Assembly: GCF_002368395.1 (NCBI RefSeq)
Contig: NZ_AP018254.1
Span: forward strand, 3,286,001-3,350,000
Origin: Calothrix sp. NIES-3974
GTDB taxonomy: Bacteria; Cyanobacteriota; Cyanobacteriia; Cyanobacteriales; Nostocaceae
Length of the DNA: 64,000 bases
Direction: 5' to 3'
In this document: positions 16,002 through 25,460 of the stretch, piece after piece
Position numbering within the stretch: position 1 is the stretch's first letter
Layout: every line of letters starts with the position of its first letter
Notes under the pieces: model-generated
The model's database searches: none
Told to the model about the DNA's origin: nothing
The model's input: the letters and a program-made list of their open reading frames with translations, nothing else
Program-made: the position numbers and the translations under genes

Positions 16002-17159
16002 ATGCAAACACGTAAGCTCCTTGATTGGTGGCAGACTTTAGCCCCCCTATCCCGATTGATGGCGATCGCACTTTTTGCGCCTTTGTTGGTACTCAATGGT
16101 TGGGCTGTTTCGGCAATTTTTGAATATTTCCACTCCTTGATTGTGATTTTGGTGGGAGCGTCGGTGCTGGCGTTTTTGCTGAATTATCCCGTTAGCTGGA
16201 TGGAACGGCAAGGAGCTAGACGCACCCCTGTTGCTATCTTAGTATTTTTACTGGCATTATCGATTTTATTGGCATTAGGTGTCACCCTATTTCCTTTAGC
16301 GTTAACGCAAGCACAGCAATTGGTCGCGCGGATACCGGAATTAATTGATTCTGGACGCTCCCAACTTATGATACTCAATGAAAAAGCCGATAGTATCGGT
16401 TTACCAATTAATCTTGATGCCCTGGTTTCCCAAATCAATGATAAAGTCAAGGGACAATTACAAGCGATCGCTGGACAGGTGTTAAATTTGGCGGTAATCA
16501 CCCTCACCAGTTTGCTGGATTTTCTCTTGACGATGGTATTGACTTTCTATCTACTCCAACATGGGGATGAATTGTGGCAAAGTATCATTGATTGGCTCCC
16601 AACTCGATTCCGTGAACCTTTCACAAATACGATTCGCCTCAGTTTCCAGAATTTTTTTATTACCCAGTTAATCGTTTCAACTTGCATGGCTTCAGCTTTA
16701 ATTCCCACCTTTTTGTGGCTGAAGGTTCCCTTTGGATTGTTGTTTGGCTTAACGATTGGCTTAATGGCTCTGATTCCCTACGGTGGTTCCGTGGGTATTG
16801 CTTTAACGACTTCAATTGTGGCTTTACAGGATTTCTCGATGGGAGTGCGGGTTTTAATTGCAGCCGTAATTGTGCAACAAATTCTGGAAAATCTCATTGC
16901 TCCCCGGATTCTCGGTAGTTTTACGGGGTTAAATCCAGTGTGGTTGTTAATTTCTGTACTGACTGGAGCGAGAATCGGTGGACTTTTGGGTGTGGTTTTA
17001 GCTGTACCTACAGCAGTGGTGATTAAAACGACTTTAAGTGCTTTGCGGGAACGAAATGAAAATGGCGATGAACATCCTGTCTCAGTGGAGATGCAAGCTC
17101 CTCCAGAGGCAAAACAACCGGATCTCAAACAGAAGTCTCTAGGAATTTTTGAAGCTTGA
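16002..17159 (+). CDS. AI-2E family (UPF0118/PerM) transporter
   Basis: A 385-residue polytopic membrane protein of the AI-2 exporter/PerM family. About eight membrane helices are visible (for example LMAIALFAPLLVLNGWAVSAI, LIVILVGASVLAFLLNYPV, AILVFLLALSILLALGVTLF near the N-terminus). The family-typical PYGGSVGIALTTSIVAL and LIAPRILGSFTGLNPVWLLISV stretches lie in the C-terminal half. Members range from autoinducer exporters to Na+/H+ antiporters, so substrate cannot be assigned. The C-terminal ~35 residues are hydrophilic. A single gene, divergent from 15410. Confidence 0.87.
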   Translation: MQTRKLLDWWQTLAPLSRLMAIALFAPLLVLNGWAVSAIFEYFHSLIVILVGASVLAFLLNYPVSWMERQGARRTPVAILVFLLALSILLALGVTLFPLALTQAQQLVARIPELIDSGRSQLMILNEKADSIGLPINLDALVSQINDKVKGQLQAIAGQVLNLAVITLTSLLDFLLTMVLTFYLLQHGDELWQSIIDWLPTRFREPFTNTIRLSFQNFFITQLIVSTCMASALIPTFLWLKVPFGLLFGLTIGLMALIPYGGSVGIALTTSIVALQDFSMGVRVLIAAVIVQQILENLIAPRILGSFTGLNPVWLLISVLTGARIGGLLGVVLAVPTAVVIKTTLSALRERNENGDEHPVSVEMQAPPEAKQPDLKQKSLGIFEA

Positions 17160-17210
17160 GGACAGAGAAGGGGAGTAGGAAAAATCTTCTTTCATCTCCA
17201 AGATTAAGTT

Positions 17211-17248
17211 GCGATACGGCTTTAGCCGTTAAGCTCCGCTTAATCGCC
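17211..17248. repeat. Hairpin repeat bounded by GCGATA, second copy
   Basis: GCGATACGGCTTTAGCCGTT then AAGCTCCGCTTAATCGC is the reverse-orientation copy of 5421-5456. The differences mostly fall at paired positions. It lies between convergent genes and could act as a bidirectional terminator. Confidence 0.6.
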
Positions 17249-17354
17249 CATCTCTACTTCTAGTGTCAGCAGTACATGTCGGCTACTCCCCAAAAATCGA
17301 TATTTGAGTATAAACTCGTTTCGGACATAGATTGATTTTTTTACACCGACTGAC

Positions 17355-18680
17355 TTAGGTGGGATTGACGATGGAACCCATAAATAGGATACTTCCTGTT
17401 TGATTGTCGCGAATCGCAGTGAAAAATGGCCGATCCACTACCATCTCGAAGGGTGGTTCTTCTTGTACTGCCGAAAGACGGACTATACCGACAGAAGTCA
17501 CTGCTGCGGCTTCAGTTCCTTCCTCATTCACTTCCACAAAGGTTTTATGTTTGACTTCGCTAATACTTAAATTTTTGCCCATTCCGGAAAAATTGGCTTT
17601 GTCAGTAAATGCTTCCCCCATACCCAAGGCAGTGAGTGCATCGTTAAGGTTAACATCATAGTCCATTTTAAATTTAGGTAGACGTACTAGTCCTTGACGT
17701 TGGTTAAATTCGCCCATCCATTTTTGCCAGTTTTCCGAGTTCAGGTTTTGCTGCAAAGCAGCTAAACTCGAATTCTCTTTGGGTAAAAAGACGTACATGC
17801 TGATTTTCCCGTCTTTACCGTAGGGTAAGCTGACTGCCTGAAATTCAGGGGTTTCATAGTAGCGATATTTACCCCGTTGTGACATCATCGGATGTTGTTT
17901 TTGTTGTCCGGAGGGGAGATAAAAGGGTAAATCTGTGGTTTGATTTTTGTCAAATTCCCGAGACCAATTGCCTTTAAAATAAATGGCGTTAATGAGGAAT
18001 AATGCCTGGTTAGGATGGATTTGTTCAACTATTTTTTCGATTTTTCCTTGGGTATTGTCTTTCACCCAATTGTTAATTTGATTGGTAGCGTCATTAGCTG
18101 CAAAGTTCAAATTTGTGACTTTGGCATTATAAAAATCTCGATTTCGTTGGAGAAAATCTGGTTGAAACTGAATGTTTTGATTTGCCCATAATGAATTGGC
18201 AATGGTCAGTTTGACTTTTTCATCTGGGTTTGTCAAAAGTTGCGCTAGTTCGGCATTTGTGGAGTTAATTTGCTCCAAACTGAATCCCTGTAACTCCAGT
18301 GTTTGAGCCATTTTTTCTTGAGTGGAACCACTTGCACCATTGTAGGTCATCGCCAATGCCATGGCCACACTCGCGGGAGAAACAAAGATATTTTGATTTT
18401 GGTCTTGTTTTTGAACTTCTGTAAATAATTTAAACCCAAATTTGGTATTGGCAGCGATAATTTTCGGGTCGGGGGTCATCGGTTGATTAATGCGTGGTAC
18501 TTCTGTGCGGGGTGAAGGGGATTCTGCGATCGCCCGTTCGGAGTTGCTGCTAATCTGGGAACAACCTAGTACGCCGATCAACATCACACTTGCAGCCGCT
18601 AAGACGTATCTTCTACCCAACTGTACACCATAGCGCCGTTGTAAAAAAATTTCTCGTGCTGTGTTTGATTGATATTTCAT
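17355..18680 (-). CDS. Lipoprotein serpin (serine protease inhibitor)
   Basis: About 441 residues. The N-terminus has a twin-Arg-like LGRRYVLAAAS and a lipobox ending VLGC (Cys40), so the protein is probably membrane-anchored outside the cytoplasm. The serpin fold is evident from NIFVSPASVAMALAMTYNGA, ANSLWANQ, NAIYFKGNW and VDRPFFTAIRDNQTGSILFMG. The reactive-centre hinge EEGTEAAAVTSVG has the small residues needed for insertion, so it should be an inhibitory serpin. Counting from the hinge, the scissile bond falls near Val-Arg-Leu-Ser (P1 Leu or Arg). The start at 18680 is chosen over 18722 because AGGTGG precedes it. A secreted subtilase gene lies 1.7 kb away. Confidence 0.88.
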   Translation of the reverse strand: MKYQSNTAREIFLQRRYGVQLGRRYVLAAASVMLIGVLGCSQISSNSERAIAESPSPRTEVPRINQPMTPDPKIIAANTKFGFKLFTEVQKQDQNQNIFVSPASVAMALAMTYNGASGSTQEKMAQTLELQGFSLEQINSTNAELAQLLTNPDEKVKLTIANSLWANQNIQFQPDFLQRNRDFYNAKVTNLNFAANDATNQINNWVKDNTQGKIEKIVEQIHPNQALFLINAIYFKGNWSREFDKNQTTDLPFYLPSGQQKQHPMMSQRGKYRYYETPEFQAVSLPYGKDGKISMYVFLPKENSSLAALQQNLNSENWQKWMGEFNQRQGLVRLPKFKMDYDVNLNDALTALGMGEAFTDKANFSGMGKNLSISEVKHKTFVEVNEEGTEAAAVTSVGIVRLSAVQEEPPFEMVVDRPFFTAIRDNQTGSILFMGSIVNPT

Positions 18681-19195
18681 CACACCACCTGAACTCTCTT
18701 GTTTTGATGTTAAATATGGCATAGTTTGGATGCAGAACTAATGGCGGTTACAGTTTTAGCAACAACTAAATTGATTAGCCAACAGTATTTGATGAATATA
18801 CTACATTTATGGGTCGAATTACAAAGAAGTATGTCTCCAATAAGTTGTTTTTTTGACTAATTTATGTTCACTCCAGGGTTGATTTATTTCCTATATTTTA
18901 TTTTCAAAAATAAAAAAATGACGTGGGTGGAAAAAATACTCACCGTACTTAGGAAGCAAAGAAGAAAATTTTTCACCCGTTCTGATTTGTGTGGTATGTG
19001 ACTGAATAAACCCAGGGGTAGTAGGAACAGGGGAAGAAAATAGCTTATTCCCACTCCCTATTTTCTCGCGAGTGGGAATCGATAAAATTATTTTTCCAGA
19101 AAAAATAAGTATTTTTACGGAGCCAAAAAATCGTTGAATCAAGACTTTTTTCGGGAATCCTAGATTGAGAGTATTTGTGAAGAAGTGACTAAATT
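18681..19195. other. Divergent gene-free spacer
   Basis: Holds the presumed promoters of the serpin gene and of the 19196 pseudogene. A CCCACTCCCTATTTTC / GAGTGGGAAT hairpin lies near 19048-19080. No gene is supported. Confidence 0.45.
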
Positions 19196-20040
19196 ATGAA
19201 ATTAAGGCAAAAAACCTTACTCATTGTTAATGCTACCCTTGCTAGTTTAATCGGGGTTTTGTATGTCGCATCCTCTAGTATTTTAATTGGGAGTATTCGT
19301 ACAGCCGAGGAAAATGAAGCTCAACAAACCATTAAAGGGGTGCAAAACCTCTTAACTCAAACCCAAGAAAATTTTCGCGATCGCTTTGCGGATTGGTCTG
19401 CTTGGGATGACACCTATCGCTTTATCCGCGATCGCAATCAAGATTATGTACAAGCGAATCTCGTCCCTTCCACTTTAGCGAATCTCAAAATCAATACAAT
19501 TGTATTTGTCAATCAGTCGGGAAGGATTATCTATGGGACTGGATTTGATCAAGGGACGAAAACCGAAACTCCGATTCCCCAAGCTTTAGCATCTCGACTT
19601 GCAAATCCACAGGATTTACTTCTACAGCGTCCGGATTTAACAACCAAGCAAACCGGGATTGTCATGTCACCGTCAGCACCAATTTTAATCACTTCCCAAC
19701 CGATTGTCACTAGTGATATCCAAGGTCCGGTACGTGGTTCGTTGATTGTCGGACGGAATCTGGATGCAACTCAAATTCAACGCTTAGTAGTTTTATTGAC
19801 CAGCAACAAATTCAACTATTTGCTGGGGATGGAATTGTATTGTATACTGATGGGTTAACGGAAGCGGAAAATCAAGCTCATCAGCATTATGGTATAGATA
19901 GATTATCAAAAATTGTGCGTATGTATTGGCATCGTCGTGCTGAAGAAATTAAAAACGCTGTAATTGATGATTTACATCGGTTTATTGGTAAACGTCCTTT
20001 GGATGATGATGTGACATTGTTAGTGATTAAGCAGCAGTAA
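19196..20040 (+). pseudogene. Collapsed CHASE4-sensor / SpoIIE-type phosphatase gene
   Basis: The first 200 codons encode an N-terminal membrane helix and a CHASE4 extracellular sensor domain (FADWSAWDDTYRFI, VFVNQSGRIIYG, SQPIVTSDIQGPVRGSLIVGR). Near 19795 the frame changes; in another frame the sequence continues as IQLFAGDGIVLYTDGLTEAE and ends DDVTLLVIKQQ, the C-terminal end of a SpoIIE/PP2C-like serine phosphatase. The second membrane helix, any HAMP/PAS segment and most of the phosphatase domain are missing, and the two remnants are out of frame. The simplest explanation is an internal deletion of roughly 1 kb in a CHASE4-HAMP-PP2C protein. Confidence 0.8.
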
Positions 20041-20350
20041 GTGTCATTGCAAGTGCAACGTAGACGTGCAGCGGCTTCTTGCAAAGTAGCAATTGCAAAA
20101 TCCATCACTCAGAACGAGTCTATCGATTGCTGAAGGTCGTACTCCCAATGCAGTGACAGATTATTCTTTTACCAAGCAATAAAAGCAGGGATATACCCCA
20201 TCCCATTTCCCTTGTATTTTAATTCTGCTGTCAATTAAATTATTGGCGTTGCTGAATACAAATATAAATTGGGAATTTGACGTTGGGTAGACGTAGCGTT
20301 GCTACGTCTCTACAATTCCTGTGTCCTGTATTCTTGAATTCTGCTGTAAA
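20041..20350. other. Gene-free spacer with hairpin repeat
   Basis: Includes a hairpin at about 20285-20312 (TAGACGTAGC-GTT-GCTACGTCTCTA) of the same AGACG...CGTCT superfamily seen elsewhere. It lies between convergent genes and may terminate both. TCCATCACTCAGAACGAGTC near 20101 recurs in reverse orientation near 62798-62822. Confidence 0.5.
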
Positions 20351-21946
20351 TCAATTTTCACTTACAGTCCACCATGCGATCGCATATGCTTGGGTCGGTT
20401 CATGAACTTGCTTTGCGTATTCAACACGGATTTTGTAATTTCCAGCTTTGGAAACAGGACAGAAAATGTGTTCCACATTATCTACTTCGCTGGTGGATGC
20501 GCAAATACTACCTTTGTCTGTAGGAGATGCATTTACAGGTACTAAATACAGATTGAGATTATTTAAACCGCGATCGCGAAAGTTCTCACCTTCGTCAAAC
20601 ATTTGATTTTGATTGCGATCGCTTAATTCCACCAACCGATTCCAGGTTAAAGTCACAGACACAAAACTACCCGCTTTCAGAGGTTTTGCAAGGGTATATT
20701 CAACTGGTGTACCCAGATTAATTTCTCCATAATCCCAACCCAGGGGGGGAACAGGTTGGGATGAATTAAACTGTCCAGCACTAAATTGTTGGTAAGCGCG
20801 GAACGCATGTAAATGTCCCGTACCCATCTGCGCATCTAAAGGTATTTTGGCATCTTGATAGGCATCCGACTCTAACCAATTTTTATTTTGTTTATCAATC
20901 AAAGTACGTGTCATTCCCAACCGCAACCCATTCCCCTCATCCCGCAACTTTTCCGCCGAATTTAACAATACCACCTTCATCACCTCCTGACGACGAGCTG
21001 CGGTAGTCCAACGGGGTTGCTTTTGACGTAACATGCGATCGCCAAATTCCTGTAATAACGCAACCGTCGCTGTCACATGGGGAGCAGCAAAACTAGTGCC
21101 AGTAACATTTTTGACGCTACCATTGGGATTAACGGTGGGAATACTGTAACCAGGAGCCACGATTCCCACGGAGCGACGGTTGTCAAAATTAAATTCTTTA
21201 CCAGCTAATCTCCGTGTTGCTCCCTCACCGACAGCAGCTAAATTAGAAACATCAACCTTACTAAAAATTCCCTCACGACGGGAAGAAAAGGCCACATTCA
21301 CCGCATTATAGTTATCAGTAGGGATAGGAATTCCCCCCTTACCCTGATTCCCTGCAACCACGTATAAAACGTTGTGGACGCGACTCGACCAATCCACACA
21401 CATGGTTAATAAAGCATTGCCATCAAGAATCGGGTTTGCACGGGGGTCACGACTTAAAGGTTCACCGAAACTAAAATTAATTGCGCGGATATCACCGCCA
21501 TTTTGTAGAGCAATGTGTTGTGCAGATAAACATTCCTGCGGTTGTCCCAGACCTTTCATCGCTCCTACCGCAGAGGAATATAAGCGTGCATTCGGTGCAA
21601 TTCCCGGAAAGGCTTTATCGTTACTTACCATGATTCCAGCCACATTGTGGGCATGGGTATCCACCCCACTATTAGACTTGGCTGGTTCATTGCGGGAAAA
21701 AACCCCCTCCACAGATAAATTCGGTTTCTTAGAAACGGATTTATCGACCCCAAATTTACCGGGACGACCAATTTCAACTTGACCAATAGCAATTTTGCGA
21801 CCAGTCAAATTATATGGAGGTTTGTGCAACCGCAAAGCATCAATCCCCGTTGCATCTAAAGATGTTCTATAAATAAATGCCAAAGCAGGTGCTGTTACAC
21901 AGGATAAACCCAATCCCCACAAAATCCAACTCAGTTTTTTGCTCAT
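20351..21946 (-). CDS. Secreted S8-family (subtilisin-like) peptidase, unusual Asp site
   Basis: About 531 residues from MSKKLSWILWGLGLSC, a clear signal peptide ending APALAF. The subtilase domain shows the His region THAHNVAGIMVSND, the oxyanion region VLYVVAGNQGKGG and the Ser region GTSFAAPHVTATVALL. At the position of the usual catalytic Asp (normally D-T/S-G) the sequence reads IGQVEIG, a Glu. A ~150-residue C-terminal beta-rich domain follows (VSVTLTWNRLVELSDRNQN...). The frame is open for 27 more codons upstream, but no RBS supports those starts. Likely an extracellular protein-cleaving enzyme, or a degenerate non-catalytic one. Confidence 0.8.
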   Translation of the reverse strand: MSKKLSWILWGLGLSCVTAPALAFIYRTSLDATGIDALRLHKPPYNLTGRKIAIGQVEIGRPGKFGVDKSVSKKPNLSVEGVFSRNEPAKSNSGVDTHAHNVAGIMVSNDKAFPGIAPNARLYSSAVGAMKGLGQPQECLSAQHIALQNGGDIRAINFSFGEPLSRDPRANPILDGNALLTMCVDWSSRVHNVLYVVAGNQGKGGIPIPTDNYNAVNVAFSSRREGIFSKVDVSNLAAVGEGATRRLAGKEFNFDNRRSVGIVAPGYSIPTVNPNGSVKNVTGTSFAAPHVTATVALLQEFGDRMLRQKQPRWTTAARRQEVMKVVLLNSAEKLRDEGNGLRLGMTRTLIDKQNKNWLESDAYQDAKIPLDAQMGTGHLHAFRAYQQFSAGQFNSSQPVPPLGWDYGEINLGTPVEYTLAKPLKAGSFVSVTLTWNRLVELSDRNQNQMFDEGENFRDRGLNNLNLYLVPVNASPTDKGSICASTSEVDNVEHIFCPVSKAGNYKIRVEYAKQVHEPTQAYAIAWWTVSEN

Positions 21947-22729
21947 ATCTTTGCTATTTAGTCTATTGATGATTTTAAACCGAAAATTTGTCTCCATTAA
22001 ATATCGGGAGTGAGAGAGACACGACATGTCGCGTCTGTACCGGAATAGGGAGTAGGTGTAATCACAGATGCAAAAAAATCTTTGCCAATGGCCTCATCCC
22101 AAACACTTTTCTTTCACCATCGATATTAAGATTAGTGAAAACCTCCACCATTTTTGACCCATTTGAGTATTCGCGAATGAAAAACCGAAATTTCTGGTGA
22201 GGGAGCGATAAGCGTTGAGTAATGGGTAGATTTTCCCCTTATCCCCACTTTTCAACAGTAGGTAAGTAGGTAGGTGCAATTAAACATAAAACTGCAATGT
22301 AACCGAACATTCAGCTTAAATCCTTACTCCCGTATAGACGCGATATATCGCGTCTCTCCCTAATCCCTCCCTGTACAGACGACCCGACGGATCGTCTCTA
22401 ATCCCTGTATTTGTCCATTGTTTGTCTATATCCAGCCGATATTGAAAATTTTCTCCACTATTATTTGATATTCGATCTTCTCAAAGGCTTACCCTTGTGA
22501 ACTAATCCCGACTTCCGACTCACCCTATTGACAAACGAAGACTGTCGATAAATTAAGTTTTGGTTAACTGAGAGCAAAAATCCCCTATTTCCTTGAATTT
22601 TTCAAATTCTGACTATCTATATGTTCCATTCGCTGACACTGACCTGTAGGATGGAATTGGAAGGGCAAATAATTGCTCATATTTTGTTACAATCAATACA
22701 GACAGAAAACGCATCAAAACCCACTAGCC
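21947..22729. other. Divergent gene-free spacer
   Basis: Contains a palindrome (GACACGACATGTCGCGTC near 22018), a family A element (22263-22404) and AT-rich sequence before rpe. No gene is supported. Open frames there overlap the repeats and lack RBS. Confidence 0.5.
22263..22404. repeat. Palindrome-cored element (family A), copy with both palindromes
   Basis: Begins TAAGTAGGTAGGTGCAATTA (22263), continues AACATAAAACTGCAATGTAACC, and includes both core types: GACGCGATATATCGCGTC at 22337-22354 and TACAGACGACCCG-A-CGGATCGTCT at 22375-22399. The right-hand CACCTACTTA end is missing. Confidence 0.75.
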
Positions 22730-23437
22730 ATGACCCAAACCCAACCAGAAAAACCCATTGTGATTGCTCCCTCGATTCTCTCAGCAGATTTTAGCCGTTT
22801 GGGAGAAGAGATTCGTGCTGTTGATGCAGCAGGGGCTGATTGGATTCACGTCGATGTAATGGACGGACGCTTTGTACCTAATATAACAATTGGACCACTA
22901 GTTGTGGAAGCAATTCGTCCGGTGACACAAAAGCCATTGGACGTGCATTTGATGATTGTGGAGCCAGAAAAATACGTAGAAGATTTCGCCAAAGCTGGTG
23001 CGGATATTATCTCCGTCCATTGCGAACATAATGCATCACCTCACCTACACCGGACTTTGTGTCAAATCAAAGAGTTAGGAAAGCAAGCAGGGGTAGTTCT
23101 CAATCCTTCCACTCCTTTGACTTTGATTGAGTACGTCCTGGACGTTTGTGATTTGATTTTAATCATGAGTGTTAACCCTGGATTTGGGGGGCAAAGTTTT
23201 ATTCCCGCAGTTGTACCGAAAATTCGTCAACTACGGCAGATGTGTGATGAACGTGGTTTAAATCCCTGGATTGAGGTTGATGGGGGGTTAAAAGCAAATA
23301 ACACTTGGCAAGTATTAGAAGCCGGTGCAAACGCCATTGTGGCGGGTTCTGCGGTGTTTAATGCACCTGACTATGCTCAGGCAATTCATGCAATTCGCAA
23401 TAGTAAAGCACCTGTACAGGAATTAGCTCAGGTCTAG
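22730..23437 (+). CDS. rpe: Ribulose-phosphate 3-epimerase
   Basis: A 235-residue TIM-barrel enzyme that interconverts ribulose 5-phosphate and xylulose 5-phosphate in the Calvin cycle and pentose phosphate pathway. Visible active-site stretches: [14 protein letters not shown] (Ser/His region), [14 protein letters not shown] (metal-binding His and Asp), [19 protein letters not shown] (phosphate loop) and WIEVDGG (metal/base Asp). The length fits the family. The frame is open 19 codons upstream, but the ATG at 22730 begins the conserved protein. A single gene with a hairpin repeat downstream. Confidence 0.95.
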   Translation: MTQTQPEKPIVIAPSILSADFSRLGEEIRAVDAAGADWIHVDVMDGRFVPNITIGPLVVEAIRPVTQKPLDVHLMIVEPEKYVEDFAKAGADIISVHCEHNASPHLHRTLCQIKELGKQAGVVLNPSTPLTLIEYVLDVCDLILIMSVNPGFGGQSFIPAVVPKIRQLRQMCDERGLNPWIEVDGGLKANNTWQVLEAGANAIVAGSAVFNAPDYAQAIHAIRNSKAPVQELAQV

Positions 23438-23440
23438 AAC

Positions 23441-23549
23441 AGGGAGACGTAGCAATGCTAATAGAGACGTGGCAATGCTACGTCTCTACGGTAATTTTGG
23501 TTTTAATACAAAATGTAGATAATTGAAAATTCATGCCCAAATTTCAGTA
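23441..23549. repeat. Dispersed repeat, family F copy 1 (AGAGACGTGGCAATGC hairpin plus tail)
   Basis: Two AGACGTRGCAATGC units in a row with GCTACGTCTCTAC give a strong hairpin. The tail GGTAATTTTGGTTTTAATAC and AATTCATGCCCAAATTTCAG is shared with 39903-39961. It probably also terminates rpe. Confidence 0.65.
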
Positions 23550-23649
23550 GCGTCTCCGTATTTTAATGAATTCTGAATTCAATTCAATCCAAAATCCAAC
23601 AATTAAGTGTGCTACACTTATAATTATAAGGCGATTAATCAAAAAAATT

Positions 23650-23937
23650 ATGCGTTTAAAACGTTGGGAATCCCCTCGTCGTCAAGGACGTAACGATAAA
23701 GGTCGGGGAGGTGCGGCTCGTCAGAGGCAATTGCGTAAACAACAGCAACAACTGCGGCAAAAGTTAAAACAAGAACAGATTACAAAAAACCAGTCCGAAC
23801 AAAAACCAAATCAGAACCAACCAGGAGGGGGAAGCAAATCATTGCTTCCCTCTTTGTTTGTTTTGGCTAGCAAGAAAAATAGGGAGTGGGGAATCGGGAA
23901 TCGGAAAATTAACAGAACTCATACCTGTTTCAGATGA
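23650..23937 (+). CDS. Small basic Gln/Arg-rich protein, 3' end probably altered
   Basis: Starts MRLKRWESPRRQGRNDKGRG; the first ~60 residues are extremely basic and Gln-rich with a helical RQRQLRKQQQQLRQKLKQEQ run, suggesting nucleic-acid or ribosome contact, but I recognise no family. An ACACTTATAATTATAAGG sequence upstream contains a good -10 element. A terminator-like hairpin (23829-23856) falls inside the frame, and the last ~20 codons read through GGGAGTG-type heptamer repeat, so the natural stop was probably lost or the true gene ends earlier. Confidence 0.45.
   Translation: MRLKRWESPRRQGRNDKGRGGAARQRQLRKQQQQLRQKLKQEQITKNQSEQKPNQNQPGGGSKSLLPSLFVLASKKNREWGIGNRKINRTHTCFR
23829..23856 (+). 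terminator. Terminator-like hairpin inside the 23650 frame
   Basis: GGGAAGCAA / TTGCTTCCC, 9-bp perfect stem with a 4-base loop, followed by TCTTTGTTTG. It looks like an intrinsic terminator but lies within an open frame. Confidence 0.6.
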
Positions 23938-24394
23938 AACTGCATATAATTTTTTTGCCATTGTGTAGCTTGCTTGTTGCGGTGCAGTGCAGAACGAAGT
24001 GGAACTCGGCAATCTGAGCAACTCGTTAATATTGAAGATGATGAGATTGCTTTGTCGTTCATCCTCGCTGCGGACAACTTGTCATGTGCAACATCACATT
24101 CAAACGGTATTACCCAAAAGTAAGCGTCACTTGAACTGGTTTTTAGCTCAATACGAGACTTGGCTTGTGGTTTTTTGCGACTAGCCTTGATGTACTGCTG
24201 ACACCATAAGCGGAGATAGGCGTAGCGCAGTTTCTCTTTGAAATACAAGAAATAAAAGCGGTTTGTCTCTACTCCCCATTCCCTACCCACTACTTACTTC
24301 AGTTTATTTTATGTCGTAGGTTATCTAGATTTTACCAGATGGCAGTTGGTAGTATATTCGCTGGAAATAACTCATACAAACATCAACACATGAT
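23938..24394. other. Gene-free spacer
   Basis: A minus-strand frame of 123 codons (23919-24290) crosses this region but has no RBS, an unusual composition and no recognisable motif; it may be a relic. The ribokinase promoter probably lies in 24300-24390. Confidence 0.4.
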
Positions 24395-25330
24395 ATGGCC
24401 GTTATCGTCTTCGGCAGCATTAATATCGACTTGGTTGCAACTGCCACTCGCTTACCCGTAGCGGGAGAAACGCTGCTAGGACGGGATTTTTTTAAAGTAC
24501 CTGGTGGAAAGGGTGCAAACCAAGCTGTAGCAGTATCAAGATTAGGAGTAACAACCTACATGGTGGGTCGCGTTGGCGCTCACAGTTTTGGTGCGGAGTT
24601 GATTAATAGTTTACAAGCGGCGGGTGTACGCACTGAGAATGTATCGATTGAAGCAGTAGCTAATTCCGGTGTGGCAATTATTATTGTGGATGAGCGGGGT
24701 GAAAATCAAATTGTTGTCATTCCTGGAGCAAATGCTCTAATTGATGAGGAGGATGTGGCGCGTTTAAGGGAAATATTACCCCGGGGGAAGGCGTTATTAT
24801 TGCAGTTTGAAATTCCCCTTGCGGCGGTAATTTCGGCTGCACAAACGGCTCACAGTGCTGGTGTTCCGGTGATTGTAGACCCTGCACCGGCTCAGGATAG
24901 TTCCCGACTAGATGAGTTGTACCCGTTAATTGATATTATTACCCCGAATGAAATTGAAGCGAGTCAACTGGTGGGGTTTGGTGTCAGTAATCAAGACAGT
25001 GCAGCGGAAGCTGGACGGGAGTTACTGAGACGAGGTGTGAAATGCGCCATCATCAAGTTAGGTGCAAAGGGGGTCTACTGTGCTAACGCTCAAGAAGAGT
25101 TTTTTACACCTGCTTTTCCCGTTCCAACTGTGGATACAACTGCTGCGGGTGATGCTTTTAATGGGGGTTTAGCAACTGCGATCGCTGAAGGTTTAAGTTT
25201 ACGGGAAGCTGTTGTTTGGGGTGCAGCAGCTGGTGCATTAGCAGCAACTAAACCGGGTGCGCAGCCTTCACTTCCTGACCGATTCACCTTTGATAGTTTT
25301 TTGCAAGCTCAGGGAGTAAACCGATCATAG
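24395..25330 (+). CDS. rbsK: Ribokinase (PfkB family)
   Basis: A 311-residue PfkB-family sugar kinase, most like ribokinase, which phosphorylates D-ribose at O5. Signature 1 region: FKVPGGKGANQAVAVSRLG (about residues 35-53); signature 2: VDTTAAGDAFNGGLATAIA (about 247-265) with the catalytic Asp in AAGDAF. GSINIDLVATA and TPNEIEAS are also typical. No ribose transporter or rbsD is adjacent. The start follows the family alignment; no strong RBS is seen. Confidence 0.9.
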   Translation: MAVIVFGSINIDLVATATRLPVAGETLLGRDFFKVPGGKGANQAVAVSRLGVTTYMVGRVGAHSFGAELINSLQAAGVRTENVSIEAVANSGVAIIIVDERGENQIVVIPGANALIDEEDVARLREILPRGKALLLQFEIPLAAVISAAQTAHSAGVPVIVDPAPAQDSSRLDELYPLIDIITPNEIEASQLVGFGVSNQDSAAEAGRELLRRGVKCAIIKLGAKGVYCANAQEEFFTPAFPVPTVDTTAAGDAFNGGLATAIAEGLSLREAVVWGAAAGALAATKPGAQPSLPDRFTFDSFLQAQGVNRS

Positions 25331-25460
25331 TTCATGGTTGGTGTATGCCACTACAAACCCCTGAAATCGGGATTTTTCCCCAAAGCCGTCGATAACTTTA
25401 CGGTAATTATGGTCAATGCACGATAAGATTCTATAACGAGAAATTTTAAGCAAAGGTCTA

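Noticed and set aside
23919-24290. 123-codon minus-strand frame
   Set aside because: No RBS, no motif and composition unlike its neighbours; possibly a relic, but not supportable as a gene.
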